Source: Nematocida parisii ERTm1
Taxonomy: Eukaryota > Microsporidia
Direction of reading: 5' to 3'
DNA: 64,000 nucleotides
Assembly: GCF_000250985.1 (NCBI RefSeq)
Contig: NW_013524647.1
Coordinates: 458,983-522,982 of the forward strand
Shown here: piece by piece, positions 46,860-56,109 of the stretch
How the letters are laid out: every line of letters starts with the position of its first letter
Position numbering within the stretch: the first letter of the stretch is position 1
Notes under the pieces: generated by a model
What the model was told of the DNA's origin: nothing
Databases searched by the model: none
What the model saw: only the letters and a program-made list of their open reading frames with translations
Program-made: the position numbers and the translations under genes

Positions 46860-47560
46860 ATTGAATCTGTATATGTATTTACAGTCGGTATAATCAATTT
46901 AATTTATGTTGACTTGTTGTGACAGCAATAATTTCTGATCTAACCTGTGCTGCCATGTTTATGTAAACATTACAATAACTCATGTCATGCTAAACTAATA
47001 CTATTCTTAGCATACAACAGAAAATATATCTAAACAGAAGAAAGCACAGTGGTTTTCTATCATATAATAAACCATGCCTAATGTGGAAGCCTCATGCCTG
47101 TAAAGTCTTATAGAGCTGTTATATATGAAATTGAAGCTATATAAGGCAAGAATAATAAAAATTTTAATGGGCTGATTATTGCAAGGGGATAAACAACTAA
47201 TACAATTGTTATTTGTCTAACCCAAGGCAGATCATTAAGAAGAATTAAAGATATGATAAAAACATCATGGGTACAGAAAAAGGAAGGATCAGATAACATC
47301 TTATTTATACCAAATATTCCCAGGGGTGTATTTGCACTATTATACATTCTAAATAATCTAGATATTGATTATAGTAGGTCCGTAATATCCGATACCAATG
47401 CCTTGATATTTGCAACAAGACCAGGCACTAGCAAATCACTACAATTTAATGGTATGGTCTAAAATAGGAAGTGTCTGGGACGAATGTACAGTGCTTAATA
47501 TCCACTCATTTAAGACCCCACAAACCTTATATCAATAAACTGGTATCTATTAAAATGGCT
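46860..47560 (+). repeat. Dispersed repeat family B, longest copy
   Basis: 46,890-47,000 matches 34,440-34,560, and 47,465-47,560 matches 34,655-34,735 and 1-110. The middle (47,000-47,460) is not shared in the window. A 69-codon plus-strand frame at 47,253-47,459 (FIPNIPRGVFALLYILNNLD) is of normal complexity and could be a gene remnant. The right tail has CCTTATATCAATAAACTG. Confidence 0.65.
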
Positions 47561-47589
47561 CTATGCGTAAATCTACAAGAATGACATAG

Positions 47590-47765
47590 AAGTTCTTATT
47601 ATACATATACTACTAGTACATAATATACACACATACACACATATATATACACATGTATATACTACTATATACTATATATACTACTAGTACATAATATACA
47701 CATGTATATACTATATATACTTATTTATACTTATTTATACATCTATACTACATATATATTTTTAG
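47590..47765. repeat. AT-rich low-complexity (TATATACTACTAGTACATAA)
   Basis: Degenerate units of ACATATATACACATGTATAT and TACTACTAGTACATAATATA. No gene. Confidence 0.75.
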
Positions 47766-47790
47766 TCTAATTCATTTTTATTATTTAATT

Positions 47791-48078
47791 TTATACTTCA
47801 TCTGGATTGAATTCTACTTCTGAATTGGCTTTAAATGGAGGTAATCCAGTGTATGGGCAAGAAGAACATCTAAATGCATCACCTAAATTACAATTACCAC
47901 AGTTTGATTCAACTGGTATATTATTACTGGTGTTTTTTAATTCTTCAGCCTCTATCTCTTTTTTACCACATGTACAATTAGCACAGGCTCTTCTTTTCTC
48001 TTTCCTTACTGGTTTTATTAATTTGCTTATATCTTCTGTGTATAATAATTCTTCATCTGAAACAAATCCATCCTCCAT
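47791..48078 (-). CDS. DRE2: Dre2 / CIAPIN1 (anamorsin), Fe-S domain only
   Basis: Electron carrier in cytosolic Fe-S assembly, partner of Tah18. The 95 residues hold the two cysteine motifs of the family: [12 protein letters not shown] (CxxCxC) and [20 protein letters not shown] (CxxC-x7-CxxC, followed by PPF). The N-terminal methyltransferase-like domain of yeast and human Dre2 is missing, leaving a short acidic leader. The second motif is complete and the first has three of the usual four Cys in view, with CANCTC preceded by no nearby fourth. Function together with Cia1 (24.5 kb) is known from the pathway. Confidence 0.92.
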   Translation of the reverse strand: MEDGFVSDEELLYTEDISKLIKPVRKEKRRACANCTCGKKEIEAEELKNTSNNIPVESNCGNCNLGDAFRCSSCPYTGLPPFKANSEVEFNPDEV

Positions 48079-48136
48079 GCAATTATTCTGTATAAAAAAT
48101 TGTAAAGCATTAAAAATAGTTTACAAATTATTTTAT

Positions 48137-49285
48137 ATGAAAACAGTTGAGCTATGCGCGGGATACTTCAACCTCTTAAAAACCATAATGGGTGCTGGTA
48201 TAATCAGTTACCCAATGTTTTTCTGTACATACGGTAGTATTACTGCTACTGTATTTTCATGTATTGCTGCTATTCTAACTTTCTTTAGTCTTATGATGCT
48301 GTGTGAGTGTGCAGACTATGCAAATACTCGGGATAAAACATTCTCTGCTGTTCTTAGTAAGATATGGCCTGGTATATCTGGGATGTTCAATGTAATTGTA
48401 TTTGTTAAGTGCTTTGGTGTGAGTATCTCATATTTAGTCCTGTTACAGCCCATGCTTATATACCTCCTTAAAATGACTGGAATAGTATACTTACAGAATA
48501 TAACTAAAGTACAAATAACTCTGTTGTACGTGCTGATTATGTTTCCTATATGTACAATGAAAGACTTAAAGAGTCTTAGGTACAGTTCTATGATAGGTAT
48601 ATTTGGCGTGTATATATGTATAGCAGGCAGTATATATAATTATATGCTCATAAGAGATAATACTCCTGAATTAATGCCAAATCCTCCTTTTTTTAATTAT
48701 CCTTCATATAAATGGATAGGATCAGTGGGGCAGTTCATATTCTCATTTACATGCCATCAGAATATATTCAGTATTAGATCTTCTCTAACAAACCCCAGTA
48801 GTAAAAATATGAAATACATCACAGGGCTTGGTATTGGTACTGCATTAATACTTTACGTTGTATTTGGGTTTATAATTTATATGGCATACGGTGATAAAAC
48901 ACAAGATAATATATTTGTGTTATTTGCTGATGGGAAGATTAAAAATGCAGTGTACATATTCTATACTCTGTTCATATCCTGCTCACTCCCCTTGCAAATA
49001 TACCCAGCAAGAGACTGTCTAGTAGAATGGGTCAGCACAAGAAGTAACAAAAATACATTTTCAATCAGAGTATGGTGCACTGGCCTACTTATCACGGCAG
49101 CCGCCCTAATTTCTTTACCTAAAATATCTCTAACAACCATCCAAACAGTAGTTGGTGGTACTGCATCTACAATTATGTGCAATTTCATTCCCGCTGTATG
49201 TATTATGAAAATACCCAGGAAGAAGTCATACATTGAGAAAAATCACAGCATTTCTGCTAGTAACTTACGGTATACTTGCAGTTAG
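48137..49285 (+). CDS. Amino-acid/auxin permease family transporter (AVT-like)
   Basis: The 382-residue protein has about eleven membrane segments. Family signs: FNLLKTIMGAGIISYPMFF (the first segment with the GAGI-P motif of AVT/SLC36/38), VVGGTASTIMCNFIPAVCIM near the end, and FSFTCHQNIFSIRSSLTNPS in the middle (conserved cytoplasmic H-N-F). It probably moves neutral amino acids across a vacuolar or plasma membrane. For a parasite the direction could be uptake from host. The start ATG (48,137) is at the conserved N-terminus. The frame upstream is antisense to Dre2. Confidence 0.9.
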   Translation: MKTVELCAGYFNLLKTIMGAGIISYPMFFCTYGSITATVFSCIAAILTFFSLMMLCECADYANTRDKTFSAVLSKIWPGISGMFNVIVFVKCFGVSISYLVLLQPMLIYLLKMTGIVYLQNITKVQITLLYVLIMFPICTMKDLKSLRYSSMIGIFGVYICIAGSIYNYMLIRDNTPELMPNPPFFNYPSYKWIGSVGQFIFSFTCHQNIFSIRSSLTNPSSKNMKYITGLGIGTALILYVVFGFIIYMAYGDKTQDNIFVLFADGKIKNAVYIFYTLFISCSLPLQIYPARDCLVEWVSTRSNKNTFSIRVWCTGLLITAAALISLPKISLTTIQTVVGGTASTIMCNFIPAVCIMKIPRKKSYIEKNHSISASNLRYTCS

Positions 49286-49609
49286 TGGGGTTTTTGTTAA
49301 AGTAAGCAGTGAATTAAAATAAATTAGTATATATTACTGTATTATACGTTATTTTAATATTTCAGTTAATAACAGATTAATTCATCCATTTTAATAATAA
49401 ATATTTTAAAAGTCTTCAGTTATTATAAATACACTTTAAAAATAAAAATAAAATATTACTATAACTTATAACACATGTATAGAATAGGATAAGGTATGCG
49501 TGTGGTAAGGATAAGTAAGGAGTATATGAAGAGGGGGAATAAGTTATATCTAATAGGAGTGGTTATGGTGTGTATTGTATGCTATAGTATGGTATATTTA
49601 CTGACCATA

Positions 49610-49960
49610 CTCTATCTTACTATTACTACACATATACCCCTATCACACCACACACATGCCACTCTTATTATACCCCTATCATCCATTATCCATAACCATA
49701 CCTATAACACATCATTCCCTATCCCTACCAGCTATCCTCATCTATTCCCTCCTCTTATCATCTATCCCATGTTATCATCCCTCTACCTGATGTCATTATC
49801 TCTTCACATATCCACCTCTTATCACCTGTCTTCTCTTCTCCTCTTCTTTTTTCTTCTCTTCTCTTCTCCTCTCCTCTTATCATCTGGTTCCTCTTATCAC
49901 CTGTCTTCTCTTCTTTTTTCTTCTTTTTTTTTATCTTTTCTCTATTTATGCTTTTACTGT
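49610..49960. repeat. Polypyrimidine tract with CCTCTTATCACCTGTCTTCT units
   Basis: About 350 bp in which the plus strand is mainly C and T (TCTTCTCTTCTCCTC), with repeated CCTCTTATCACCTGTCTTC. A 170-codon frame starting at 49,496 runs through it and codes for Leu/Ser/Phe/His low-complexity sequence. The first 45 residues (MRVVRISKEYMKRGNKLYLI, then a hydrophobic segment) look more normal, so a short membrane protein cannot be ruled out. I do not call the frame a gene. Confidence 0.7.
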
Positions 49961-50306
49961 AATCGCATTTTATTAATTTTACTATTATTCACTAATAAAA
50001 ATTATTAATAACACATAGTGTAATAAATTATAGTTATTTTTATTTATATAATTTATGGTACAATTACTATAAAGTACTATTAAAATTAATAAAATATGTT
50101 TCTACCTTTACTATAAAATAACTTAAAACATTAAAAATTTTATCATTGATAGGCTGATTGAGAGAGAAGAAAGGACAAAAATACAGAAAATACTCCTATA
50201 ATCAGAAAAACTGAAGGTTTTACATAAGAAAAGGGGCAATATCCTTCAATACGCCAACTGACCAATAAACAGACGATTTCATAAAACTCTCTGCAAAATT
50301 TTCCTT

Positions 50307-51557
50307 ATGAACAGCGGAGAAAACCACAGAAGTGCTCTGGCAGAAATAATAACCATATACAGAAAAATGAAAAAAGGAAGGGAAATGCCACATGTATACA
50401 AAAGTAGAAAGGGGAGAGAGATAGATGAGACAACAGAGTCCGTCTCCGAGACAATAAGAAGTATTCCTAATATAAGAAGTCAAGAAAGAGAAGACTTAAC
50501 ACAAATGACATTTAATTTTTCTCCCCTACACGCGCTTAACCCATCTGGTCACAAATATTTATTCTATTCAAAGAGTTCTGGCTTAGTGCAAACACAAGTG
50601 CTCGGGAACATAACAGCAAATTATTTAGAAACAAACAAAACCAACTTCTTTTGGCTGAACACGTTCAATCCAACAGACTCTGACTTACAGACACTTTGTA
50701 GTATGTTTGATATTCACGAATTAACTCTATTAGACATAAAAGAAGGAAATACAGATGAGAAGATAGAGGTATTTAAGCACTACACTTTTATATCAATGAA
50801 GCTAATGGTTGAAGCAGATCCAACGAATGACGACATCGACTTTAACATTTTAGTGTTCAAGGATTTTGTACTGACATTTCACGACAAGCCATGGATTAGT
50901 GTACAAGATACGTTTAACTTTATAGAATTATTATCAGCACACACACCGCTTACTCCCTCATGGGTTTTGTATTCAATTATAATTGAGTTCTTACAGGATA
51001 TAAAATATCTTTCTGATGGGTGCACAGCAGCAACATCAGAGATTCAAGCACTGTCAAAGACATTTAAAGAGGCTGACATGGCAAGCCTTCTAAAAAAGAA
51101 TTTTACAGTGAGTTGCCAAGTGAATTCGCTTCAAATAACCACTCGGTACAAAATAGAAATACTTACAACGATAAAGAATCGGTGTAGGAAGAGGATTGTA
51201 CCACTCGTGCAGAAATATCTTTCTGAGTCAATTGAAGATCTCAGAGATTTATCAAAGAAATTAGGGGAGAATCACAGAGTATTAGAGAGGGCGCAGGATA
51301 CGTACTTAGCACTGCTGAATGTAGCACAGACACAGGAAGGGAATGAAATGAACAAGTCTATGCGAAGAATGAGCTTAACTGCACTAATTCTATCACCGTG
51401 CCAGTTACTGTCTGGTATATGGGGAATGAATGTAAGAGTGCCAGGGGAAAAGAATGAAACCCTCTACCCATTCTTTGGAATAGTCTTTTTATCGATACTT
51501 CCATTGGTTTTCTATTTTTACGTGCCAATTAGACATGCACTCCGGCGTATACTTTGA
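50307..51557 (+). CDS. CorA/Mrs2/Alr-type magnesium transporter
   Basis: The 416-residue protein has a long cytosolic N-terminal part, a coiled stalk and two C-terminal membrane segments. The signature GIWGMNVRVPGE contains GMN at the end of the first segment (MSLTALILSPCQLLSGIWGM) and the second follows (FFGIVFLSILPLVFYFYV), a short basic tail ends it. The periplasm-side acidic loop (GEKNETL) is as in CorA. Eukaryotic relatives act in plasma membrane (Alr) or mitochondria (Mrs2). Plasma membrane or mitosome cannot be separated from sequence. It begins a run of five genes on the plus strand. Confidence 0.9.
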   Translation: MNSGENHRSALAEIITIYRKMKKGREMPHVYKSRKGREIDETTESVSETIRSIPNIRSQEREDLTQMTFNFSPLHALNPSGHKYLFYSKSSGLVQTQVLGNITANYLETNKTNFFWLNTFNPTDSDLQTLCSMFDIHELTLLDIKEGNTDEKIEVFKHYTFISMKLMVEADPTNDDIDFNILVFKDFVLTFHDKPWISVQDTFNFIELLSAHTPLTPSWVLYSIIIEFLQDIKYLSDGCTAATSEIQALSKTFKEADMASLLKKNFTVSCQVNSLQITTRYKIEILTTIKNRCRKRIVPLVQKYLSESIEDLRDLSKKLGENHRVLERAQDTYLALLNVAQTQEGNEMNKSMRRMSLTALILSPCQLLSGIWGMNVRVPGEKNETLYPFFGIVFLSILPLVFYFYVPIRHALRRIL

Positions 51558-51615
51558 ATATTTGAATAAAGAAGTCGGCAGTTTCACGTATTAATACTTT
51601 TCCGATTTTTATTTC

Positions 51616-53334
51616 ATGGCAAATACAAACAAAGGGTCTGAGGATGACAGACAAAGGGAGCCATTATTACAAAAAGATGCAGCAGTAGAAAGAATAAGTC
51701 CTTCTGACACACTTAGTTTAATGCACGGCTGGAGATTTGTTCCGGACGAGATTGAATTAAAGAAGAGAATGCTTTATGCGCTGACAGTTGGGTTTGAGTG
51801 CTTATCAATATGGGTGTATAAGCAGATAGTTCCGTATATGGACAAGTACGGAGGCGAGGACTTTGAAACAACAATATTCCCAAAATTATTAAAGGGCCAC
51901 ACACAGTCAAAATATACCCTGGTAGAAATACGACAGGAAATAGAAAGGAATATTGTTGTGTTAGTCAATAGAATATACGGAAAACATGCAGGACGGTTCT
52001 TTGGAGAAAAAATAGACAAAGAAGCAATGAAAGATCTGTGCAGTGATAATTCAGAGAAAGACACTAGCAGCATACGTGTTTTATACTGTCTATTACAGCT
52101 GCTACTCACAGAGATTGAAGAAATAGATATTAGAACAATCGAATTAATAGTCTGTCTAGCACAAGCACTGGACAGTAGAATATATGATTATTTAACATCA
52201 TACTTCAACAAAGAAAAAGATCTTCTTTTAGAGATTCTTCTGATTAAAATGAACCACAGAGAAATGGGCTTCCCCAAGAAGAATCATTTAACAGAGAAAG
52301 ACATTCAGAATATATTTGGAGAATTAGAGAAAGTATCTTACACAGAGAAAGAAGAAGAACAGCTCACAAAAAAAATAATTCTAGAACTTTCAAAGGAAAC
52401 AGAGGTAGAAGCCTGCATGTTTTTCATGGTGCATGCCCTGGTCTACATAAACTGCTGTAAATCAGACGAAGAGATCCTACAGAAGATAATTGATAAATTA
52501 GAAAATAAAAACAGAGTGATCCGAGGACAGTGCGTGGTAATTCTACGATCCTGTCACCAGCACAAGGGAGTGATTGATGCATTGATTAAAGCATCAAATG
52601 ACCCAGATGATGATATAAAACGACAAATACGAGTGGCTCTATCAGAAGCAACCTCAGATTCCAAAGGAAAAAGAGAAGAGTTAATAAACCACTACATAAA
52701 TTGGCTAAGCGAGAATGAGACAGATTATATTATGCATCTGGCAGGTGTTCTTACAGCAGCAAAATCCATCAACCACATAAAGCACACAGAATTATACCAG
52801 AAGTACTGTAATGGCCTAGAAAAATTACCAATAATGATTCAAACCCATTTCCTGAGCGGAATAATAAATGTGTTCTCTTTATACATAAACCCAGAAGATC
52901 TCATCAAAGAAGAGATCAAAGAAATGGCGATAGATGATAAAAAATCGGGAATTGAATTTCCATCACCAGAATTATCACAGAAAATAGAAATTCACTCGTA
53001 CACACCAGAGAATGCAGTGACAGATTTAGAAAGAATCCTTTTTTCTCTTATACAAACAGAAGAAATCCTCATTCCTGTAATAAAAATACTTCCAAAGATG
53101 ACGGGGTTATTAAGGAGCTCATTCTTAATAAAAGTCCTTCTGGTATTGTATGAGAAAGACCCAAAAAGAAACTGGAGGTACTGGACATATTTATTAAGTA
53201 CAACAGAAGAAGTAAAGCGGGTTATAACAGGAGCAAGTAAAGAGAGAATAATTAAACACATAAAAAGACTTACTAAGCACTGGGCTAATATAATACGTAA
53301 TACAGCAGAGAGGACAAGTAAGGTATTTGAATGA
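51616..53334 (+). CDS. HEAT/ARM-like helical repeat protein, unknown
   Basis: A 572-residue all-helical protein with no membrane segment. Repeat units seem present (EEILQKIIDKLENKNRVIRG then HKGVIDALIKASNDPDDDIK), and the ending (NWRYWTYLLSTTEEVKRVI, HWANIIRNTAERT) is typical of phosphatase regulatory or adaptin-like scaffolds. No specific family can be named. A condensin, adaptor or PP4-regulator role is possible. The acidic N-terminal 40 residues are low complexity. Confidence 0.7.
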   Translation: MANTNKGSEDDRQREPLLQKDAAVERISPSDTLSLMHGWRFVPDEIELKKRMLYALTVGFECLSIWVYKQIVPYMDKYGGEDFETTIFPKLLKGHTQSKYTLVEIRQEIERNIVVLVNRIYGKHAGRFFGEKIDKEAMKDLCSDNSEKDTSSIRVLYCLLQLLLTEIEEIDIRTIELIVCLAQALDSRIYDYLTSYFNKEKDLLLEILLIKMNHREMGFPKKNHLTEKDIQNIFGELEKVSYTEKEEEQLTKKIILELSKETEVEACMFFMVHALVYINCCKSDEEILQKIIDKLENKNRVIRGQCVVILRSCHQHKGVIDALIKASNDPDDDIKRQIRVALSEATSDSKGKREELINHYINWLSENETDYIMHLAGVLTAAKSINHIKHTELYQKYCNGLEKLPIMIQTHFLSGIINVFSLYINPEDLIKEEIKEMAIDDKKSGIEFPSPELSQKIEIHSYTPENAVTDLERILFSLIQTEEILIPVIKILPKMTGLLRSSFLIKVLLVLYEKDPKRNWRYWTYLLSTTEEVKRVITGASKERIIKHIKRLTKHWANIIRNTAERTSKVFE

Positions 53335-53491
53335 GTCTATTATAGGAATGTACTGAATAAATAACAAGTATAATACACTGCAGTAGAATTAGTGTTTGAC
53401 TCATTCTGTGGATATATCTTACTGATTAACAAGTAATACGTATTACAGTGTGTGCTTATTTTTATAACCTTTTATTACTGTAAAAATATTT

Positions 53492-55048
53492 ATGGAAGAC
53501 AAAATTAGAATTATTTCTACGAAACGGTCGCTTATAGATGAGATAATGCCGGGTGACTCGTATGAGAATGCGTCAAAAATAAAGAAGGTTTCTGGGGTTT
53601 ATAGAGAATTCAAGACGTCTGATGTAGAAAACAGTCCAACAACTCCTTGTCTGTCGATTATGCGTGGGTTAGCATTTGAAGAAATTCGGCGGTCGTGGGA
53701 ATTTGCGGACTTCTTTCCCACTAAAACTACTGTATCAATGAATAACATGCATGGAATAACAAATAAATCACGGCCCAGATCAACAATTACCATGAACCGT
53801 GCGTTAGACAAGGGTGCTCCTTATTTAATGTACAGTGTAGATGGGCATAAGTATTATATAAGAAAGGAGAGGACGACTGATAATGAAGATACAGTTGGTT
53901 TTATATACAAGGAAGACTCGCCGATAAAAATATCTTTATACAGGAACACAGCAGAATTTCTTACTGGTGAGTATTTAGACATAGTAGAATGTACAGAACT
54001 AACCCAGCACAGGATACTTCTACCGAATTCATTAGACATGGCCGTGCCTGAGAAGGGAGGATCTTTTATTCCTGTTCTAAGGGAAATGGAGTCTACCAAA
54101 GCCATAAACAACAAGAAGATGTATTTAGATAAAATAGATATGTGTACAGGTAAAATAGATAATTATATCTTGCAGTGTAAAGACAGTACCAGAAAGTATA
54201 AGAGAATATCAAATACGTGGCATCCTCAGCAGTATATTGCAATGAACATAGATACAGTTGGTATAATTGATTTACGAGAGAAAACGTCAAATACATTTTG
54301 GCAGTGCAGGAGTATAGCAAGGCATTATACCACAGATGAACTAAGTCCTAATTATACTGTAGAGAAAGGGGCCGAGAGTAAAATATACGTAAATAATGGG
54401 AAGGCCCTTGGATCATTTGATATGAGGAATTTAACAACTCTGTACGGCATAAAAGACACAGGAGTACATAAAGGGATACTTTCAGTTGGAAAGCATCCTG
54501 CAGTATACAATCACAGAGGGCATTTTTACTTCCAGAGTTATTATGACTCAGACAATCAGATGGTTAAGTTATACAATTTCAACACGAATTATTCCTTTAT
54601 AGGGTTTGACTGGATTGGCAAGTCAGCTAATCTTCCGTTTACAATGGCTGCATTTCTCTTTGAGAATAAAATACATATTTATACGGGCGATGGGCAAGTA
54701 AATGAGCTACCAATTGTGTGCAAGAAGAGGCCATGTGGCAGACAAGCAATGAGCCATGAATTATTACGTCTGTTAAAGAAAGGGAAGGTTTATTCAAGTA
54801 AATTACTTAAGAAAAGTTCTCTTCCCAGAATAAATAACTCCGACAATGATCCGTACACATTCTTAGAACGGTCATTATTAGACGGGTTTAGGGATCCACT
54901 GGATAAATCAGAAGATACGGGAATATCCACGCAACCTAATGATTCTGTTAAAAAAACCATCCCGTACACAAAAATGATTGAATATTTATCAACAAGTGAT
55001 ATGACGGCACTGGCGAAGGAGAAGTCAAATGAGTTCCCTTCTAAATAA
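53492..55048 (+). CDS. Unknown protein, possible propeller (Rrn6-like?)
   Basis: A 518-residue soluble protein. The middle has strand-like repeats with WHPQQYIAMNIDTVGIIDLR, NGKALGSFDMRNLTTLYGI and GILSVGKHPAVYNHRGHFYF, which recall WD-type blades of the Pol I factor Rrn6/TAF1C. The first 130 residues and the last 100 are polar. I cannot assign it firmly. A short AAATATTT lies 3 bases before the ATG. Confidence 0.65.
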   Translation: MEDKIRIISTKRSLIDEIMPGDSYENASKIKKVSGVYREFKTSDVENSPTTPCLSIMRGLAFEEIRRSWEFADFFPTKTTVSMNNMHGITNKSRPRSTITMNRALDKGAPYLMYSVDGHKYYIRKERTTDNEDTVGFIYKEDSPIKISLYRNTAEFLTGEYLDIVECTELTQHRILLPNSLDMAVPEKGGSFIPVLREMESTKAINNKKMYLDKIDMCTGKIDNYILQCKDSTRKYKRISNTWHPQQYIAMNIDTVGIIDLREKTSNTFWQCRSIARHYTTDELSPNYTVEKGAESKIYVNNGKALGSFDMRNLTTLYGIKDTGVHKGILSVGKHPAVYNHRGHFYFQSYYDSDNQMVKLYNFNTNYSFIGFDWIGKSANLPFTMAAFLFENKIHIYTGDGQVNELPIVCKKRPCGRQAMSHELLRLLKKGKVYSSKLLKKSSLPRINNSDNDPYTFLERSLLDGFRDPLDKSEDTGISTQPNDSVKKTIPYTKMIEYLSTSDMTALAKEKSNEFPSK

Positions 55049-55126
55049 TTCGTAAATTTACAGTACAAGAAATTTACAGCCGGCCCAGCTAATAATTGCA
55101 AATATTTTTATGACAAGAATATTTAC

Positions 55127-56068
55127 ATGGTGGAAGCACAGCAGGAGTATTCCTCACTCATTCACAGATGTACTTCCATGAATAAATATACAGTCAAAGC
55201 ATTACAGGCAGTGGCAGAAACCAATGACCAGTATGCACAGGAAATTGTACAGGCAATAAATATAGAACTATCTGGTATTACTAATGAAAATAAAGAAGCT
55301 CTGCATTCATTACTACAATTTCTTGGGCAGCACCCGGCGTATTCTTTTATTAAAGGGAAAGAGCCTCAGAAGCGAGCGGAAAGTGAAATGGCGGAGCCTG
55401 AAAAGAAAAGAAAGATTCAAAAAATTGAGAATTCTTCAAAAATATCTGTGGCACAAGAACCGAAAATTTCCCAGAAAGAACCGAAAATTTCCCAGAAAAA
55501 GCCAGAAATTTTCTATCCATATCCACCGGAATATTTTTTATTTAAGCTAGTGGACAGGCCAGCGTATACTGCATCATATATTTATTATACAGAGGGAAGG
55601 ACCAGCAAACAAAATGAGCAGGAAGTACTACCAGATCTGACCAGAGACTATTTAGTTACAGCGCATTTAGACCAGGCAATAAAATTACTATATACATCTG
55701 CTATTCAGTGTAAAGTATGCGGCATGCGATTTGATTCTCTTTCAGTGTACACGGCGCATGCAGAGATTCACCAGAAGAAAACACACATAACCCGAAATTC
55801 TAGTGATATTTCCATGTGGCAGAGTTGGCTATTAGAACCCACGCAGTGGACGCAGACAGAACAAAAAGTGTCAGTTAATTTAAAATCAACAATTCAAGAA
55901 AAAGTATCAACTGTTCCTGTAAGGGGTGATAGAGACCAGAAATGCACGATTTGTGGTGATGGATTTGAAATAATTTGGAGCGATGAGAATGAGTGTTGGT
56001 CATTCAATGATGCCTTAGTGGTCCGTACCATGCCCAGAGAGATTTCTCATAAAAGGTGTGTCTCATGA
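55127..56068 (+). CDS. PCF11: Pcf11-like pre-mRNA cleavage factor
   Basis: Pcf11 joins mRNA 3' end processing to transcription termination. Seen in 313 residues: two zinc fingers, CKVCGMRFDSLSVYTAHAEI-H and CTICGDGFEIIWSDENECWS with a following HKRC, separated by MWQSWLLEPTQWTQTEQK, which corresponds to the Clp1-binding spacer (R-x-W-F-V pattern). The order is unique to Pcf11. The N-terminal part is only about 80 residues of helix and does not clearly form the full CID domain of yeast Pcf11. A short repeat (PKISQKEPKISQKKPE) lies near 115. Confidence 0.82.
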   Translation: MVEAQQEYSSLIHRCTSMNKYTVKALQAVAETNDQYAQEIVQAINIELSGITNENKEALHSLLQFLGQHPAYSFIKGKEPQKRAESEMAEPEKKRKIQKIENSSKISVAQEPKISQKEPKISQKKPEIFYPYPPEYFLFKLVDRPAYTASYIYYTEGRTSKQNEQEVLPDLTRDYLVTAHLDQAIKLLYTSAIQCKVCGMRFDSLSVYTAHAEIHQKKTHITRNSSDISMWQSWLLEPTQWTQTEQKVSVNLKSTIQEKVSTVPVRGDRDQKCTICGDGFEIIWSDENECWSFNDALVVRTMPREISHKRCVS

Positions 56069-56109
56069 ATAAATCCTTTAAAATAATTTCTGTTTAATTT
56101 AATAGTCGT

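Noticed and set aside
49496-50008. 170-codon frame through the polypyrimidine tract
   Set aside because: Two thirds of it is low-complexity Leu/Ser/Phe sequence from the C/T-rich repeat. Only the first 45 residues look normal.
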